Shown here: one piece after another, positions 17,890 to 26,482 of the stretch | Position numbering within the stretch: the stretch's first letter is position 1 | Layout of the letters: every line of letters begins with the position of its first letter | Assembly (NCBI RefSeq): GCF_014170335.1 | Contig: NZ_LZZS01000038.1 | Span: forward strand, 1 to 64,000 | DNA: 64,000 nt | Source of the DNA: Achromobacter sp. UMC46 | Lineage (GTDB): Bacteria; Pseudomonadota; Gammaproteobacteria; Burkholderiales; Burkholderiaceae_B | Direction of reading: 5' to 3' | The notes under the pieces: model-generated | Database searches by the model: none | What the model was told of the DNA's origin: nothing | What the model saw: the letters and a program-made list of their open reading frames with translations, nothing else | Made by a program: the position numbers and the translations under genes

Positions 17890-19419
17890 TTAAAGGCTGG
17901 GCAGCAGGCCTGCCGGCATCAGGCCGTTCAGGACGTGCGCGGCGATCAGGCCGCTGGCGGCGGCGATGTCCGGCGCGAAGAAGCGGTCTTCTTCGTAATG
18001 CGGCACCTGTTCGCGCAGGACGCGGCGCGCCTGCTCAAGCTGGGGAGAGGTCTTCAGCCCTTCCCGGAAATCCAGGCCCTGGCAGGCGCCCAGCCATTCG
18101 ATGGCCAGGATGTCGCGCACGTTCTCGGCCATCGCCCACAGCCGCTTGCCGGCGTTGGGCGCCATGGACACGTGGTCCTCCTGGTTGGCGGACGTGGGCA
18201 TGCTGTCCACGCTGGCCGGGTGCGCCAGCGCCTTGTTGTCGCTGGCCAACGCCGCCGCCGTCACCTGGGCGATCATGAACCCGGAATTCACGCCGCCTTT
18301 CGCCACCAGGAACGGCGGTAGCTGCGACATGTGCTTGTCCATCATCAGCGCGATGCGCCGTTCAGACAGCGCGCCGATCTCGGCCAGCGCCAGCGCCAGG
18401 TTGTCGGCCACCATCGCCACGGGTTCGGCATGGAAGTTGCCGCCCGAGATCACGTCGCCCTGCTCGACGAACACCAGCGGGTTGTCCGACACGGCGTTGG
18501 ATTCGATCTGCAGCACCTGCGCGGCATGACGGATCTGCGTCAGGCAAGCGCCCATCACCTGCGGCTGGCAGCGCAGGGAATAGGGGTCCTGCACTTTTTC
18601 GCAGTCCACGTGCGAATGGCCGACTTCGCTGTCGTTGTCCAGCAACCCGCGATAGACGGCCGCCACGTCGATCTGCCCGGGCTGGCCGCGCGCCGCGTGG
18701 ATGCGGGCATCGAACGGCACGCGCGAACCCAGCATCGCTTCCACGCTGAGGCTGCCGCACACGAGGCCCGCCGCCATCATGTCCTCGGCCTCGAACAGGC
18801 CGCGCAGGGCATAGGCAGTGGATACCTGCGTGCCGTTCAGCAGCGCCAGGCCTTCCTTGGCCGCCAGCGTCAGCGGCGCGAGGCCCGCACGGGCCAGCGC
18901 GTCTTTGGCGGGCAGCCATTCGCCCTGATGGCGGGCGCGGCTTTCGCCCAACAGCACGATCGACATGTGGGCCAGCGGCGCCAGGTCGCCGGAGGCGCCC
19001 ACCGACCCCTTCAGCGGGATGTGTGGATAGACCTCGGCGTTCACCATTGCGATCAGACTGTCGATGACGCGGCGGCGGATGCCGGAGTAGCCGCGCGCCA
19101 AGCTATTGATCTTCAGCACCATGATCAGGCGGACCATCGCGTCGTCCAGCGCCTCGCCCACGCCAGCGGCATGCGAGCGCACCAGCGAACTTTGCAACGC
19201 CTCAAGGTCTTCGCGGGCGATCTTGGTGGACGCCAGCAGGCCGAAACCCGTGTTGATGCCATAGACGGTGCGGCCTTCGGCGATGATGCGCTCGACCGTC
19301 GCCACGCTGGCGTCGATGCCGCCGCCCGCGCCGGGATCCAGCGTCACGCGGACCGGCTGCTGGTACACGCGCCGCAAGTCCGACAACGTCAATTGGCCGG
19401 GTTTCAAGTGCAAATCCAT
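17890..19419 (-). CDS. hutH: Histidine ammonia-lyase
   Basis: A 509-residue cytosolic lyase that deaminates L-histidine to urocanate. The self-cyclising MIO tripeptide Ala142-Ser143-Gly144 sits in GSVGASGDLAPLAH, and the catalytic tyrosine region VYGINTGFG is at about residues 52-60. ATG 19419 is chosen because AGGAGA lies 6 bases upstream; the in-frame codon at 19467 lacks this. The gene follows hutU by about 75 bp. Length and motifs are those of an intact enzyme. Confidence 0.98.
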   Translation of the reverse strand: MDLHLKPGQLTLSDLRRVYQQPVRVTLDPGAGGGIDASVATVERIIAEGRTVYGINTGFGLLASTKIAREDLEALQSSLVRSHAAGVGEALDDAMVRLIMVLKINSLARGYSGIRRRVIDSLIAMVNAEVYPHIPLKGSVGASGDLAPLAHMSIVLLGESRARHQGEWLPAKDALARAGLAPLTLAAKEGLALLNGTQVSTAYALRGLFEAEDMMAAGLVCGSLSVEAMLGSRVPFDARIHAARGQPGQIDVAAVYRGLLDNDSEVGHSHVDCEKVQDPYSLRCQPQVMGACLTQIRHAAQVLQIESNAVSDNPLVFVEQGDVISGGNFHAEPVAMVADNLALALAEIGALSERRIALMMDKHMSQLPPFLVAKGGVNSGFMIAQVTAAALASDNKALAHPASVDSMPTSANQEDHVSMAPNAGKRLWAMAENVRDILAIEWLGACQGLDFREGLKTSPQLEQARRVLREQVPHYEEDRFFAPDIAAASGLIAAHVLNGLMPAGLLPSL

Positions 19420-19492
19420 TCTGGGTCTCCTGTGCCGGTCGCCGGCATCATGCAATGTCGTTGTCACGCCGGGGTTGCGGCGGTGGGCCGGC

Positions 19493-21172
19493 CTAGCCGC
19501 GGCCGGTCGCCATCGGCAGGTTCAGGCCCTGCTCGCGGGCGCACTCGACCGCGATGTCGTAGCCGGCATCGGCGTGGCGCATGACGCCCGTGCCGGGGTC
19601 GTTATGCAGCACGCGCGCAATGCGTTCGGCGGCCTCGTCCGTGCCGTCGCACACGATGACCATGCCGGAATGCTGCGAAAAGCCCATGCCCACGCCGCCG
19701 CCGTGGTGCAGCGACACCCAGGTGGCCCCGCTGGCGGTGTTCAGCAGCGCGTTCAGCAGCGGCCAGTCCGAGACGGCATCCGAGCCGTCGCGCATGGATT
19801 CGGTTTCGCGGTTGGGGCTGGCGACGGAACCCGAGTCCAGGTGGTCGCGGCCGATGACGACGGGCGCCGACAGCTCGCCGGATCGGACCATTGCATTGAA
19901 GGCCAGGCCCAGCTTGGCGCGCTGGCCCAGGCCCACCCAGCAAATGCGCGCCGGAAGGCCCTGGAAGCTGATGCGTTCGCGCGCCATGCTCAGCCAATGG
20001 TGCAGGTGCGCGTCGTCGGGAATCAGTTCCTTGACCTTGGCATCCGTCTTGTAGATGTCTTGGGGGTCGCCCGACAGCGCGACCCAGCGGAACGGGCCGA
20101 CGCCACGGCAGAACAGCGGCCGGATGTAGGCCGGCACGAAGCCGGGGAAGTCGAACGCGTCCGCCACGCCTTCTTCCTTGGCCATCTGGCGGATGTTGTT
20201 GCCGTAGTCGAAGGTGGGAATGCCCTGGCGCTGGAACGCCAGCATGGCCTGCACGTGCACGGCCATCGATTGCTTGGCGGCCTTGATGACGGCCGCCGGC
20301 TCGCGCTTGGCGCGTTCGCGGTAGTCCTGCCAGGTCCAGCCCAACGGCAGGTAGCCGTTCAGCGGATCGTGCGCGCTGGTCTGGTCGGTGACCATGTCCG
20401 GACGCACGCCGCGGCGCACCAGCTCGGGCAGGATCTCGGCGGCATTGCCGCACAGGGCGATGGAGACCGCGCGGCCTTCGTTCGTGTACTTGGCGATGCG
20501 CGCCAGCGCGTCGTCCAGGTCTTCGGCCTGTTCGTCGACATAGCGGGTGCGCAGGCGGAAGTCGATGCTGGTCTGCTGGCATTCGATGTTCAGCGAACAT
20601 GCGCCGGCCAGCGTGGCGGCCAGCGGCTGCGCGCCGCCCATGCCGCCCAGGCCCGCGGTCAGCACCCAGCGGCCCGCCAGGTTGCCGCCGTAGTGCTGGC
20701 GGCCAGCTTCGACGAAGGTCTCGTACGTGCCTTGCACGATGCCCTGGCTGCCGATGTAGATCCAGCTGCCGGCGGTCATCTGGCCGTACATGGCCAGGCC
20801 CTTGGCGTCCAGCTCGTTGAAGTGCTCCCAGGTGGCCCAGTGCGGCACCAGGTTCGAATTGGCGATCAGCACGCGCGGCGCATTGGCGTGGGTCTTGAAC
20901 ACGCCCACCGGTTTGCCCGATTGCACCAGCAGGGTCTCGTCGTCGTTCAGGTTCGTGAGCGATTCGACGATCTTGTCGTAGCAGTCCCAATTGCGGGCCG
21001 CGCGGCCGATGCCGCCGTAGACCACCAGTTCCTTGGGGTTCTCGGCCACGTCCGGGTCGAGGTTGTTCATCAGCATGCGCAAGGGGGCTTCGGTCAGCCA
21101 GCTCTTGGCCGTCAGCTTGTTGCCGCGCGGGGCGCGGATGACGACATCGCGGTATCGGTTCGATTGTTCCAA
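19493..21172 (-). CDS. hutU: Urocanate hydratase
   Basis: A 559-residue NAD+-dependent urocanase that converts urocanate to imidazolonepropionate. Seen directly: NAD-binding GLGGMGGAQPLAATLAG, the family segment GWTWQDYRERAKREP, and the C-terminal Cys-containing RICWVGLGQRAKLG and HHGGGVGMGFSQHSG blocks. The start codon is TTG (21172) with GGGAGAG about 5 bases upstream; the next ATG would remove a conserved N-terminus. It is the first gene of the structural hut operon, about 75 bp downstream of a perfect 14-bp palindrome that fits a HutC operator. Confidence 0.97.
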   Translation of the reverse strand: MEQSNRYRDVVIRAPRGNKLTAKSWLTEAPLRMLMNNLDPDVAENPKELVVYGGIGRAARNWDCYDKIVESLTNLNDDETLLVQSGKPVGVFKTHANAPRVLIANSNLVPHWATWEHFNELDAKGLAMYGQMTAGSWIYIGSQGIVQGTYETFVEAGRQHYGGNLAGRWVLTAGLGGMGGAQPLAATLAGACSLNIECQQTSIDFRLRTRYVDEQAEDLDDALARIAKYTNEGRAVSIALCGNAAEILPELVRRGVRPDMVTDQTSAHDPLNGYLPLGWTWQDYRERAKREPAAVIKAAKQSMAVHVQAMLAFQRQGIPTFDYGNNIRQMAKEEGVADAFDFPGFVPAYIRPLFCRGVGPFRWVALSGDPQDIYKTDAKVKELIPDDAHLHHWLSMARERISFQGLPARICWVGLGQRAKLGLAFNAMVRSGELSAPVVIGRDHLDSGSVASPNRETESMRDGSDAVSDWPLLNALLNTASGATWVSLHHGGGVGMGFSQHSGMVIVCDGTDEAAERIARVLHNDPGTGVMRHADAGYDIAVECAREQGLNLPMATGRG

Positions 21173-21246
21173 GAGGCTCTCCCTGATCGGTTCATCTGCG
21201 CGTCCATTGCCTGCGCGCCGGTTGCCTGCATCATAGGATGCCTATG

Positions 21247-21260
21247 CTTGTATATACAAG
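21247..21260 (-). promoter_or_regulatory. Putative HutC operator, perfect palindrome CTTGTATATACAAG
   Basis: A 14-bp perfect inverted repeat lies 75 bp upstream of the hutU start. As I recall it, the operator bound by enterobacterial HutC (a GntR-family repressor released by urocanate) has the same core layout, CTTGT-N4-ACAAG. hutC itself lies just upstream in this locus. Confidence 0.8.
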
Positions 21261-21342
21261 ATAGGTAGACTGAAATTTCGATCAGGGATTTCCCTATCCC
21301 GAATCATCCGGGCAGCAAGCGTCCCGCAGCCGGCTGCATGGC

Positions 21343-21369
21343 GAAAAAAATGCCGCTCGAAGGCGGCAT
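21343..21369 (-). terminator. Rho-independent terminator after hutD
   Basis: Read on the minus strand, ATGCCGC pairs with GCGGCAT around a 6-base loop and is followed by a run of seven T. It lies about 30 bp after the hutD stop and separates hutC-hutD from the hutU promoter. Confidence 0.85.
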
Positions 21370-21399
21370 GAAGGGGATCAGGCGGGAACGGCCCGGAAA

Positions 21400-22002
21400 T
21401 CAGGCCGTGCGCGGCAGCAGTTCGATCACGCACGCGTCAAGCGGGCCGGCGCCTTCCAACCGGTACTCGGCCAGGCCGTCGCGCCCCTCGACATGCAGGC
21501 AGTCGTAACGCGCCGGCACGGCATGCGCCACGGCATCGACACGCACCGACAATTCGCCGCCCGCATTCAGCACCAGCACGGTGCGCGCGGCGCTATGGAA
21601 GGTCCACGGGCCCGTTCCCGCCACCCATTGCAGGCGGGCGTGGAAGCGCGCCGGCGCGTAGATCAGGTTGAAATCGCGGATGGGCCCGGAAAGCAGTCGG
21701 CACTGCACCTGGGCGCCGCCCGCGAACGCGTAAGCCTGCCGGGGCGGCAGCGGCGCTTGTTCGCGCCCGTCCACGGTCAGCTGGAAGCCCGTGCCTTCCA
21801 GCACGGTGATGATGCGCTGGAAGCCGGCAAAGGCGGAAAAGCCGCCGTCCTGCGCCACGTCGGCGATAGACAGCCGCCAATCGAACTCGGCCGTGCTGCC
21901 GCCGGGATTGCAGGCCACTTCCTGCGTGGTGCCCGCGCCGTTGCGCCACGGCATGCGCGGGTAGTCGGCGGCGCGGTAGAGATGGACGTCGGGTTGCGTC
22001 AT
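21400..22002 (-). CDS. hutD: HutD-family protein
   Basis: A 200-residue bicupin-like protein of the HutD/Ves family. Family features seen are YPRMPWRNGAGTTQEVA near the N-terminus, FDWRLSIADVAQDGGFSAF at about residues 40-60 and the LLSGPIRDFNLIY segment. HutD is reported as a modulator that limits hut operon activity, perhaps by binding urocanate or formiminoglutamate; no enzyme activity is established. ATG 22002 overlaps the hutC stop by 4 bp (ATGA), so the two are coupled. Confidence 0.92.
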   Translation of the reverse strand: MTQPDVHLYRAADYPRMPWRNGAGTTQEVACNPGGSTAEFDWRLSIADVAQDGGFSAFAGFQRIITVLEGTGFQLTVDGREQAPLPPRQAYAFAGGAQVQCRLLSGPIRDFNLIYAPARFHARLQWVAGTGPWTFHSAARTVLVLNAGGELSVRVDAVAHAVPARYDCLHVEGRDGLAEYRLEGAGPLDACVIELLPRTA

Positions 22003-22742
22003 GTCGTGAACTTGCCTTCCAGACGGTGCCGCGACCCGGGGTGGATCAGACGGGCCAGGGTGACTGCGCGGTCGCCGGACCAGGTGCGGCGGCTGATCAG
22101 CAGACAGGGCTCCTCGCGCTCGATCTGCAGCAGCTGGCATTCGCGGGGCTTGGCCAGGATGGCCTCGACGACGTGCTCGCCTTCGCTCAGCGGCGCCACG
22201 CGCGTCAGGTATTCGTATGGTGTGCTTTGCGTGAAGTCCTGCTTCAGATAGTCGGGCGCCAGGTGCACATTCACATAGCGGTCTTCCAGCTGGATCGGCA
22301 CGTCGTCTTCGTAGTGCACGATGACCGAGTGGTAGACCGGCTGCCCCGCTCGGATCTCCAGCGCCTGCGCCTGTTCGGCGCCCGCTGCCTCTTCGGCCAG
22401 ACGCACCACGCGGCTGCGGTGGCGATGGTTGCGCGCGGCGATCTCGTCGGCGATGTTGTTGACGGCGAACAGCGCCGAGCGCGCCTTGGGCTGCGCCACG
22501 AACGTGCCCACGCCCTGCATGCGCACCAGCAGCCCTTCCGAGGTCAGCTCGCGCAGCGCGCGGTTGATCGTCATGCGGCTGAACCCGAGTTCGTCGACCA
22601 GTTCGCTTTCCGACGGGACCCGGTAGTGCGCCGGCCAGGCGCCGCTGCGGATCTGCTGCGCGATCATCTGCTTGACCTGCGCGTAAAGCGGGGCGGGCAG
22701 GGCATTGGCCTGGACGGGCAATCTGGGAGGGGAAGAGGCCAA
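21999..22742 (-). CDS. hutC: HutC, GntR-family repressor of histidine utilisation
   Basis: A GntR/HutC-type repressor. The winged helix begins LPAPLYAQVKQMIAQQI and contains VPSESELVDELGFSRMTINRAL. The C-terminal UTRA effector domain, which binds urocanate in this family, includes QLEDRYVNVHLAPDYL and CLLISRRTW. No ATG lies near the domain start; TTG 22742 with AGGA 6 bases upstream gives 247 residues and is my best guess. The frame stays open upstream, so the start is uncertain. hutD follows with a 4-bp overlap. Confidence 0.9.
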   Translation of the reverse strand: MASSPPRLPVQANALPAPLYAQVKQMIAQQIRSGAWPAHYRVPSESELVDELGFSRMTINRALRELTSEGLLVRMQGVGTFVAQPKARSALFAVNNIADEIAARNHRHRSRVVRLAEEAAGAEQAQALEIRAGQPVYHSVIVHYEDDVPIQLEDRYVNVHLAPDYLKQDFTQSTPYEYLTRVAPLSEGEHVVEAILAKPRECQLLQIEREEPCLLISRRTWSGDRAVTLARLIHPGSRHRLEGKFTT

Positions 22743-22788
22743 GGGAGATCCTGTTGTGCGCCGCAGGGCTGCGGGAATCGTTCGGGAT

Positions 22789-22803
22789 CTAGTATAGACA
22801 GGT
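22789..22803 (-). promoter_or_regulatory. Candidate second HutC-type operator upstream of hutC
   Basis: On the minus strand ACCTGTCTATACTAG matches the hutU operator sequence GCTTGTATATACAAG at 11 of 15 positions. It lies about 47 bp before the proposed hutC start, a fitting place for autoregulation. It is degenerate and could be chance. Confidence 0.4.
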
Positions 22804-22880
22804 ACAGATATCTTGCGAACCGGCAAGGCGGCGGCGCCCCGGAACCGATGCCGCAGTGGACGCGGGCCGTGAGATTTCTT

Positions 22881-22897
22881 ATACTCCCCCCCTGTAT
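22881..22897 (+). promoter_or_regulatory. FrmR/RcnR-type operator of frmR-frmA
   Basis: TACT, seven C and TGTA (22882-22896) match the RcnR/FrmR-class operator pattern TACT-N-C6-AGTA with one mismatch. It ends 18 bp before the frmR GTG start, where a bound repressor would block transcription. Confidence 0.75.
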
Positions 22898-22914
22898 TGT
22901 TTTCGGAGCCTGCC

Positions 22915-23205
22915 GTGCCGCATTCGCCGGAAGAGAAAAAACGTGTCGTCACCCGCCTGCGCCGCATCCAGGGGCAGGCGTTAGCATTGGAACGCGCGGT
23001 GAACGTTGGCACGGAGTGCGGGGCCCTGCTGCAGCAACTGGCCGCCTTGCGCGGCGCCGCCACCGGCCTGATGGCTGAAGTGCTGGAAAGCCATCTCCGG
23101 GAAACCTTCCTGCAATCCGCCCAGGGCGGGCCGCAAGCCGCCGCGATCGATTCCGAAGCCGAGGTCGATCAGCTGATGCGCATCGTCCGTTCCTATTTGA
23201 AGTAA
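22915..23205 (+). CDS. frmR: FrmR formaldehyde-responsive repressor (CsoR/RcnR family)
   Basis: A 96-residue all-helical repressor. Pro2, Cys35 (VGTECGALLQQ) and His60 (LESHLRET) sit at the positions used by E. coli FrmR to sense formaldehyde through a Pro-Cys methylene link. The GTG at 22915 gives exactly this numbering and has GGAG 7 bases upstream, so it is preferred over a TTG at 22897. frmA follows after 28 bp; the frmB esterase gene is not in the cluster. Confidence 0.94.
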   Translation: MPHSPEEKKRVVTRLRRIQGQALALERAVNVGTECGALLQQLAALRGAATGLMAEVLESHLRETFLQSAQGGPQAAAIDSEAEVDQLMRIVRSYLK

Positions 23206-23233
23206 GCCCACCCGACATTCGTGGAGTAACGCT

Positions 23234-24343
23234 ATGAAATCACGCGCAGCAGTCGCATTCGGACCCGGCAAGCCGCTGGAAATCGTTGAAATCGACGTCG
23301 CGCCCCCGCAGCGCGGCGAAGTGCTGGTGCAGATCACGCACACGGGCGTCTGTCACACCGACGCGTTCACGCTCAGCGGCGACGATCCCGAAGGCCTCTT
23401 CCCCGCCGTGCTGGGCCATGAAGGCGCCGGCATCGTCGTGGAAATCGGCGAAGGCGTCACGTCGCTGAAACCGGGCGACCACGTCATTCCGCTCTACACG
23501 GCCGAATGCCGCGAGTGCAAGTTCTGCCTGTCCGGCAAGACCAACTTGTGCCAGAAAGTGCGCGCCACGCAGGGCAAGGGCGTGATGCCCGACGGCACCT
23601 CGCGCTTCAGCTACGAAGGCAAGCCGCTCTACCACTACATGGGCTGCTCGACGTTCAGCGAATACTCCGTCGTGAACGAGATCTCGCTGGCCAAGATCAA
23701 CCCGGCCGCTCCGCACGAAAAAGTCTGCCTGCTGGGCTGCGGCGTGACGACCGGCCTGGGCGCCGTGCACAACACCGCGAAGGTCAAGGAAGGCGACACC
23801 GTCGCCGTGTTCGGCCTGGGCGGCATCGGCCTGGCCGTGATCCAGGGCGCCGTGCAGGCCAAGGCCGGCCGCATCATCGCCGTGGACACCAACCCGAACA
23901 AGTTCGTGCTGGCAAGCGCCATGGGCGCCACCGACTGCATCAACCCCAAGGACCACGACAAGCCCATCCAGGACGTCATCGTCGAACTGACGGACGGCGG
24001 CGTGGACTTCTCGTTCGAGTGCATCGGCAATGTGCACGTGATGCGCGCCGCGCTGGAATGCTGCCACAAGGGCTGGGGCGAAAGCATCATCATCGGCGTG
24101 GCCGGCGCCGGCCAGGAGATCAGCACCCGCCCCTTCCAGCTGGTCACCGGCCGCGTCTGGCGCGGTTCCGCCTTCGGCGGCGTCAAGGGCCGCACGCAAC
24201 TGCCTGGCATGGTGGAAGACGCCATGAGCGGCAAGATCCACCTGGATCCGTTCGTGACGCACACGCTGCCGCTGGAACGCATCAACGAAGCCTTCGACCT
24301 GATGCATGAAGGCAAGTCGATCCGCACCGTGATCCACTTCTAA
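23234..24343 (+). CDS. frmA: S-(hydroxymethyl)glutathione dehydrogenase (class III alcohol dehydrogenase)
   Basis: A 369-residue zinc- and NAD-dependent dehydrogenase that oxidises S-hydroxymethylglutathione to S-formylglutathione; the family also reduces S-nitrosoglutathione. Catalytic-zinc ligands are in GVCHTDAF and GHEGAG, structural-zinc cysteines in CRECKFCLSGKTNLC, and the Rossmann motif is FGLGGIGLAV. GGAGTAAC lies before the ATG. Repressed by the adjacent FrmR in the expected model, and closed by a strong terminator. Confidence 0.97.
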   Translation: MKSRAAVAFGPGKPLEIVEIDVAPPQRGEVLVQITHTGVCHTDAFTLSGDDPEGLFPAVLGHEGAGIVVEIGEGVTSLKPGDHVIPLYTAECRECKFCLSGKTNLCQKVRATQGKGVMPDGTSRFSYEGKPLYHYMGCSTFSEYSVVNEISLAKINPAAPHEKVCLLGCGVTTGLGAVHNTAKVKEGDTVAVFGLGGIGLAVIQGAVQAKAGRIIAVDTNPNKFVLASAMGATDCINPKDHDKPIQDVIVELTDGGVDFSFECIGNVHVMRAALECCHKGWGESIIIGVAGAGQEISTRPFQLVTGRVWRGSAFGGVKGRTQLPGMVEDAMSGKIHLDPFVTHTLPLERINEAFDLMHEGKSIRTVIHF

Positions 24344-24376
24344 GCCCCGTCAGACGATATCCGTCAGGCAGTCACC

Positions 24377-24414
24377 CGCAGGCCCGGCGCAATATGCCGG
24401 GCCTGCGTGTTTTC
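24377..24414 (+). terminator. Strong Rho-independent terminator after frmA
   Basis: A perfect 12-bp stem CGCAGGCCCGGC / GCCGGGCCTGCG encloses a 7-base loop and is followed by TGTTTT, 33 bp beyond the frmA stop. Confidence 0.9.
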
Positions 24415-24522
24415 ATGACACGGACAAGACACCGCCGCCCGCGCGCATGTCAGTCCTGTCATTCATCTTCACGTCATCTTCGGCCGCAACCATTCGCCTT
24501 CGCATAACGAGGGATCACACGA

Positions 24523-26457
24523 ATGATTACGTGGAAGAGGAATGCGGGCGCCGCGATGTTGAGCGCCCTGTTGCTGGCCGGTTGCGGCGGCAGCGATGAC
24601 GACGACGATACGTCCATCCCGGCGCCGGAACAGCCCGCGCCCGAGCAGCCGGCCGCCAGCCGGCCGATGGAACTGACGATCCTGCACATCAACGATCATC
24701 ACTCCAATCTGGACAGCAAAAAGAAGGACCTGAAGCTCAAGAACGCCGCCGGCACGGCCGTGGCGGTGAACGTGGAAGTCGGCGGTTTTCCGCGCGTGAC
24801 CGGCGCCTTCAACGCGCTGTCCGCGCAGTCGGCCAACGTGCTGAAACTGCACGCGGGCGACGCCAACACCGGCACCCTGTACTTCAACCGCGCGGGCGAA
24901 GCCGGCGAGGCGGACGCGGCCCTGATGAACACGGTGTGCTTTGACGCGATGACGCTCGGCAACCATGAGTTCGACAAGGGCGACAGCGGCCTGAAGCGCT
25001 TCATCGACCTGCTGCATGCCGGCGCCTGCCAGACGCCGCTGCTGAGCGCCAACGTGACGTTCGCCGCCGCTTCGGCGTTGAATCCGTCGCGCGCGCCCGG
25101 CCTGGTCAAGCCTTCCATCGTGCTGCAGCGCGACGGCCAGCCCATCGGCATCGTCGGCCTGACGATCGCCAACAAGACGCAGCAGTCGTCCAGCCCGGAC
25201 GCCGGCACGCTGTTCTCCGACGAGACGGCGGCGGCGCAGGCGCAGATCGATGCGCTGCGCGCCAAGGGCGTGAACAAGATCGTGGTGATGAGCCACATCG
25301 GCTACGACTACGACAAACAGATCATCCCGAACCTGAGCGGCGTGGATGTGGTGGTAGGCGGCGATTCCCACACGCTGCTGGGTCCCGACACGATGACGGC
25401 GTACGGCGTGGGCTCGCCCGCGGGCGCCTACCCGACCGTGCTTCAGAACAAGGACGGCAAGCGCGTGTGCCTGGTGCAGGCCTGGGAATACTCGCAAGTG
25501 GTCGGTGAACTGAAGGTCAGCTTCGACGCCAACGGCGACGTCACGGCTTGCGCCGGCACGCCGCACGTGCTGATGGGCGACACGTTCACCCTCGCCGGCG
25601 CCGCGCCCGCCCCGGCGGACAAGGCCGCCATCCTGGCGGATGTCGCCGCCAGCGGCTTCCTGCGCACCCAGCAACCGGACGCGCAAGCCACGGCCGTGCT
25701 GCAGCCCTTCAAGACCCGTGTCGACGCCTTCAGCGCCAGCCTGGTCGCCTCGGTGCCGCAGGAACTGTGCTCGCGCCGCGTGCCGGGTGGCCCCGGTTCG
25801 CGCGACTACAGCCGCTCCAGCGCGGCGTGCAACACGCTGGGCAGCGTCAGTTTGCGCGGCGGCGACATCCAGCAACTGGTGGCGCAAGCCTATCTGGACG
25901 TGGCCAACGCCAACTACGGCGGCGCCGACATTTCGCTGCAAAGCGGCGGCGGCGTACGCGTGCCCCTGCTGGGCAACGTGACGGCGGCCAACGTGATCGA
26001 AGTCGTGCCGTTCGGCAACATGCTCTGGCGCCTGGACATCACGGGCGCCGAGGTCAAGAGCATGCTGGAAGACGGCATGCAGGCCGTCTACGGGCCGGGC
26101 GGTTCGACGGGTCCGTACCCCTACGCCGGCGGCCTGCGCTGGGACGTGAACGCCGCGCAAGCCCAGGGCAGCCGCGTGACGAACATCGAAGTGCGGGACG
26201 CCGCCAGCGGCAACTGGCTGCCGCTGGATGCCGCCCGCAGCTATAAGTTGTTCGTGCTGAGCTTCAACGCCACCGGCGGCGACGGCTACAAGACGTTGGC
26301 CAACGTCCCCGCCGCGCGCCGGCAGGACATCGGCGTGCTGGATGCCGACGTGCTGCAGAGCTACGTCGACAAGCAGGCCAAGGACCCGGTGTCCGGCCTG
26401 CCGGTGTTGAATCTGCTGCCCGTCAGCCTGTACAGCACCAAGACCTACAGCGAGTGA
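24523..26457 (+). CDS. Lipoprotein 5'-nucleotidase / metallophosphatase
   Basis: A 644-residue exported lipoprotein. The signal peptide ends in the lipobox LLAGC (Cys22), followed by an acidic, proline-rich linker. The calcineurin-like metallophosphatase domain has all metal motifs: LHINDHHSN, GDANTG, GNHEFDKG, MSHIGYDYD and GGDSHTLLG. The C-terminal 5'-nucleotidase domain has the substrate-binding block SLQSGGGVR and SFNATGGDGYK. It probably removes phosphate from extracellular nucleotides at the outer membrane. It stands alone, convergent with the glycosyltransferase. Confidence 0.93.
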   Translation: MITWKRNAGAAMLSALLLAGCGGSDDDDDTSIPAPEQPAPEQPAASRPMELTILHINDHHSNLDSKKKDLKLKNAAGTAVAVNVEVGGFPRVTGAFNALSAQSANVLKLHAGDANTGTLYFNRAGEAGEADAALMNTVCFDAMTLGNHEFDKGDSGLKRFIDLLHAGACQTPLLSANVTFAAASALNPSRAPGLVKPSIVLQRDGQPIGIVGLTIANKTQQSSSPDAGTLFSDETAAAQAQIDALRAKGVNKIVVMSHIGYDYDKQIIPNLSGVDVVVGGDSHTLLGPDTMTAYGVGSPAGAYPTVLQNKDGKRVCLVQAWEYSQVVGELKVSFDANGDVTACAGTPHVLMGDTFTLAGAAPAPADKAAILADVAASGFLRTQQPDAQATAVLQPFKTRVDAFSASLVASVPQELCSRRVPGGPGSRDYSRSSAACNTLGSVSLRGGDIQQLVAQAYLDVANANYGGADISLQSGGGVRVPLLGNVTAANVIEVVPFGNMLWRLDITGAEVKSMLEDGMQAVYGPGGSTGPYPYAGGLRWDVNAAQAQGSRVTNIEVRDAASGNWLPLDAARSYKLFVLSFNATGGDGYKTLANVPAARRQDIGVLDADVLQSYVDKQAKDPVSGLPVLNLLPVSLYSTKTYSE

Positions 26458-26482
26458 TCGCGCCGCGGGCCCGGCCGTTCTT

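Noticed and set aside
18331..21268. Long plus-strand open frames opposite hutH and hutU (417 and 666 residues)
   Set aside because: They mirror two intact hut enzymes and have shadow composition; no ribosome site or motif supports them.
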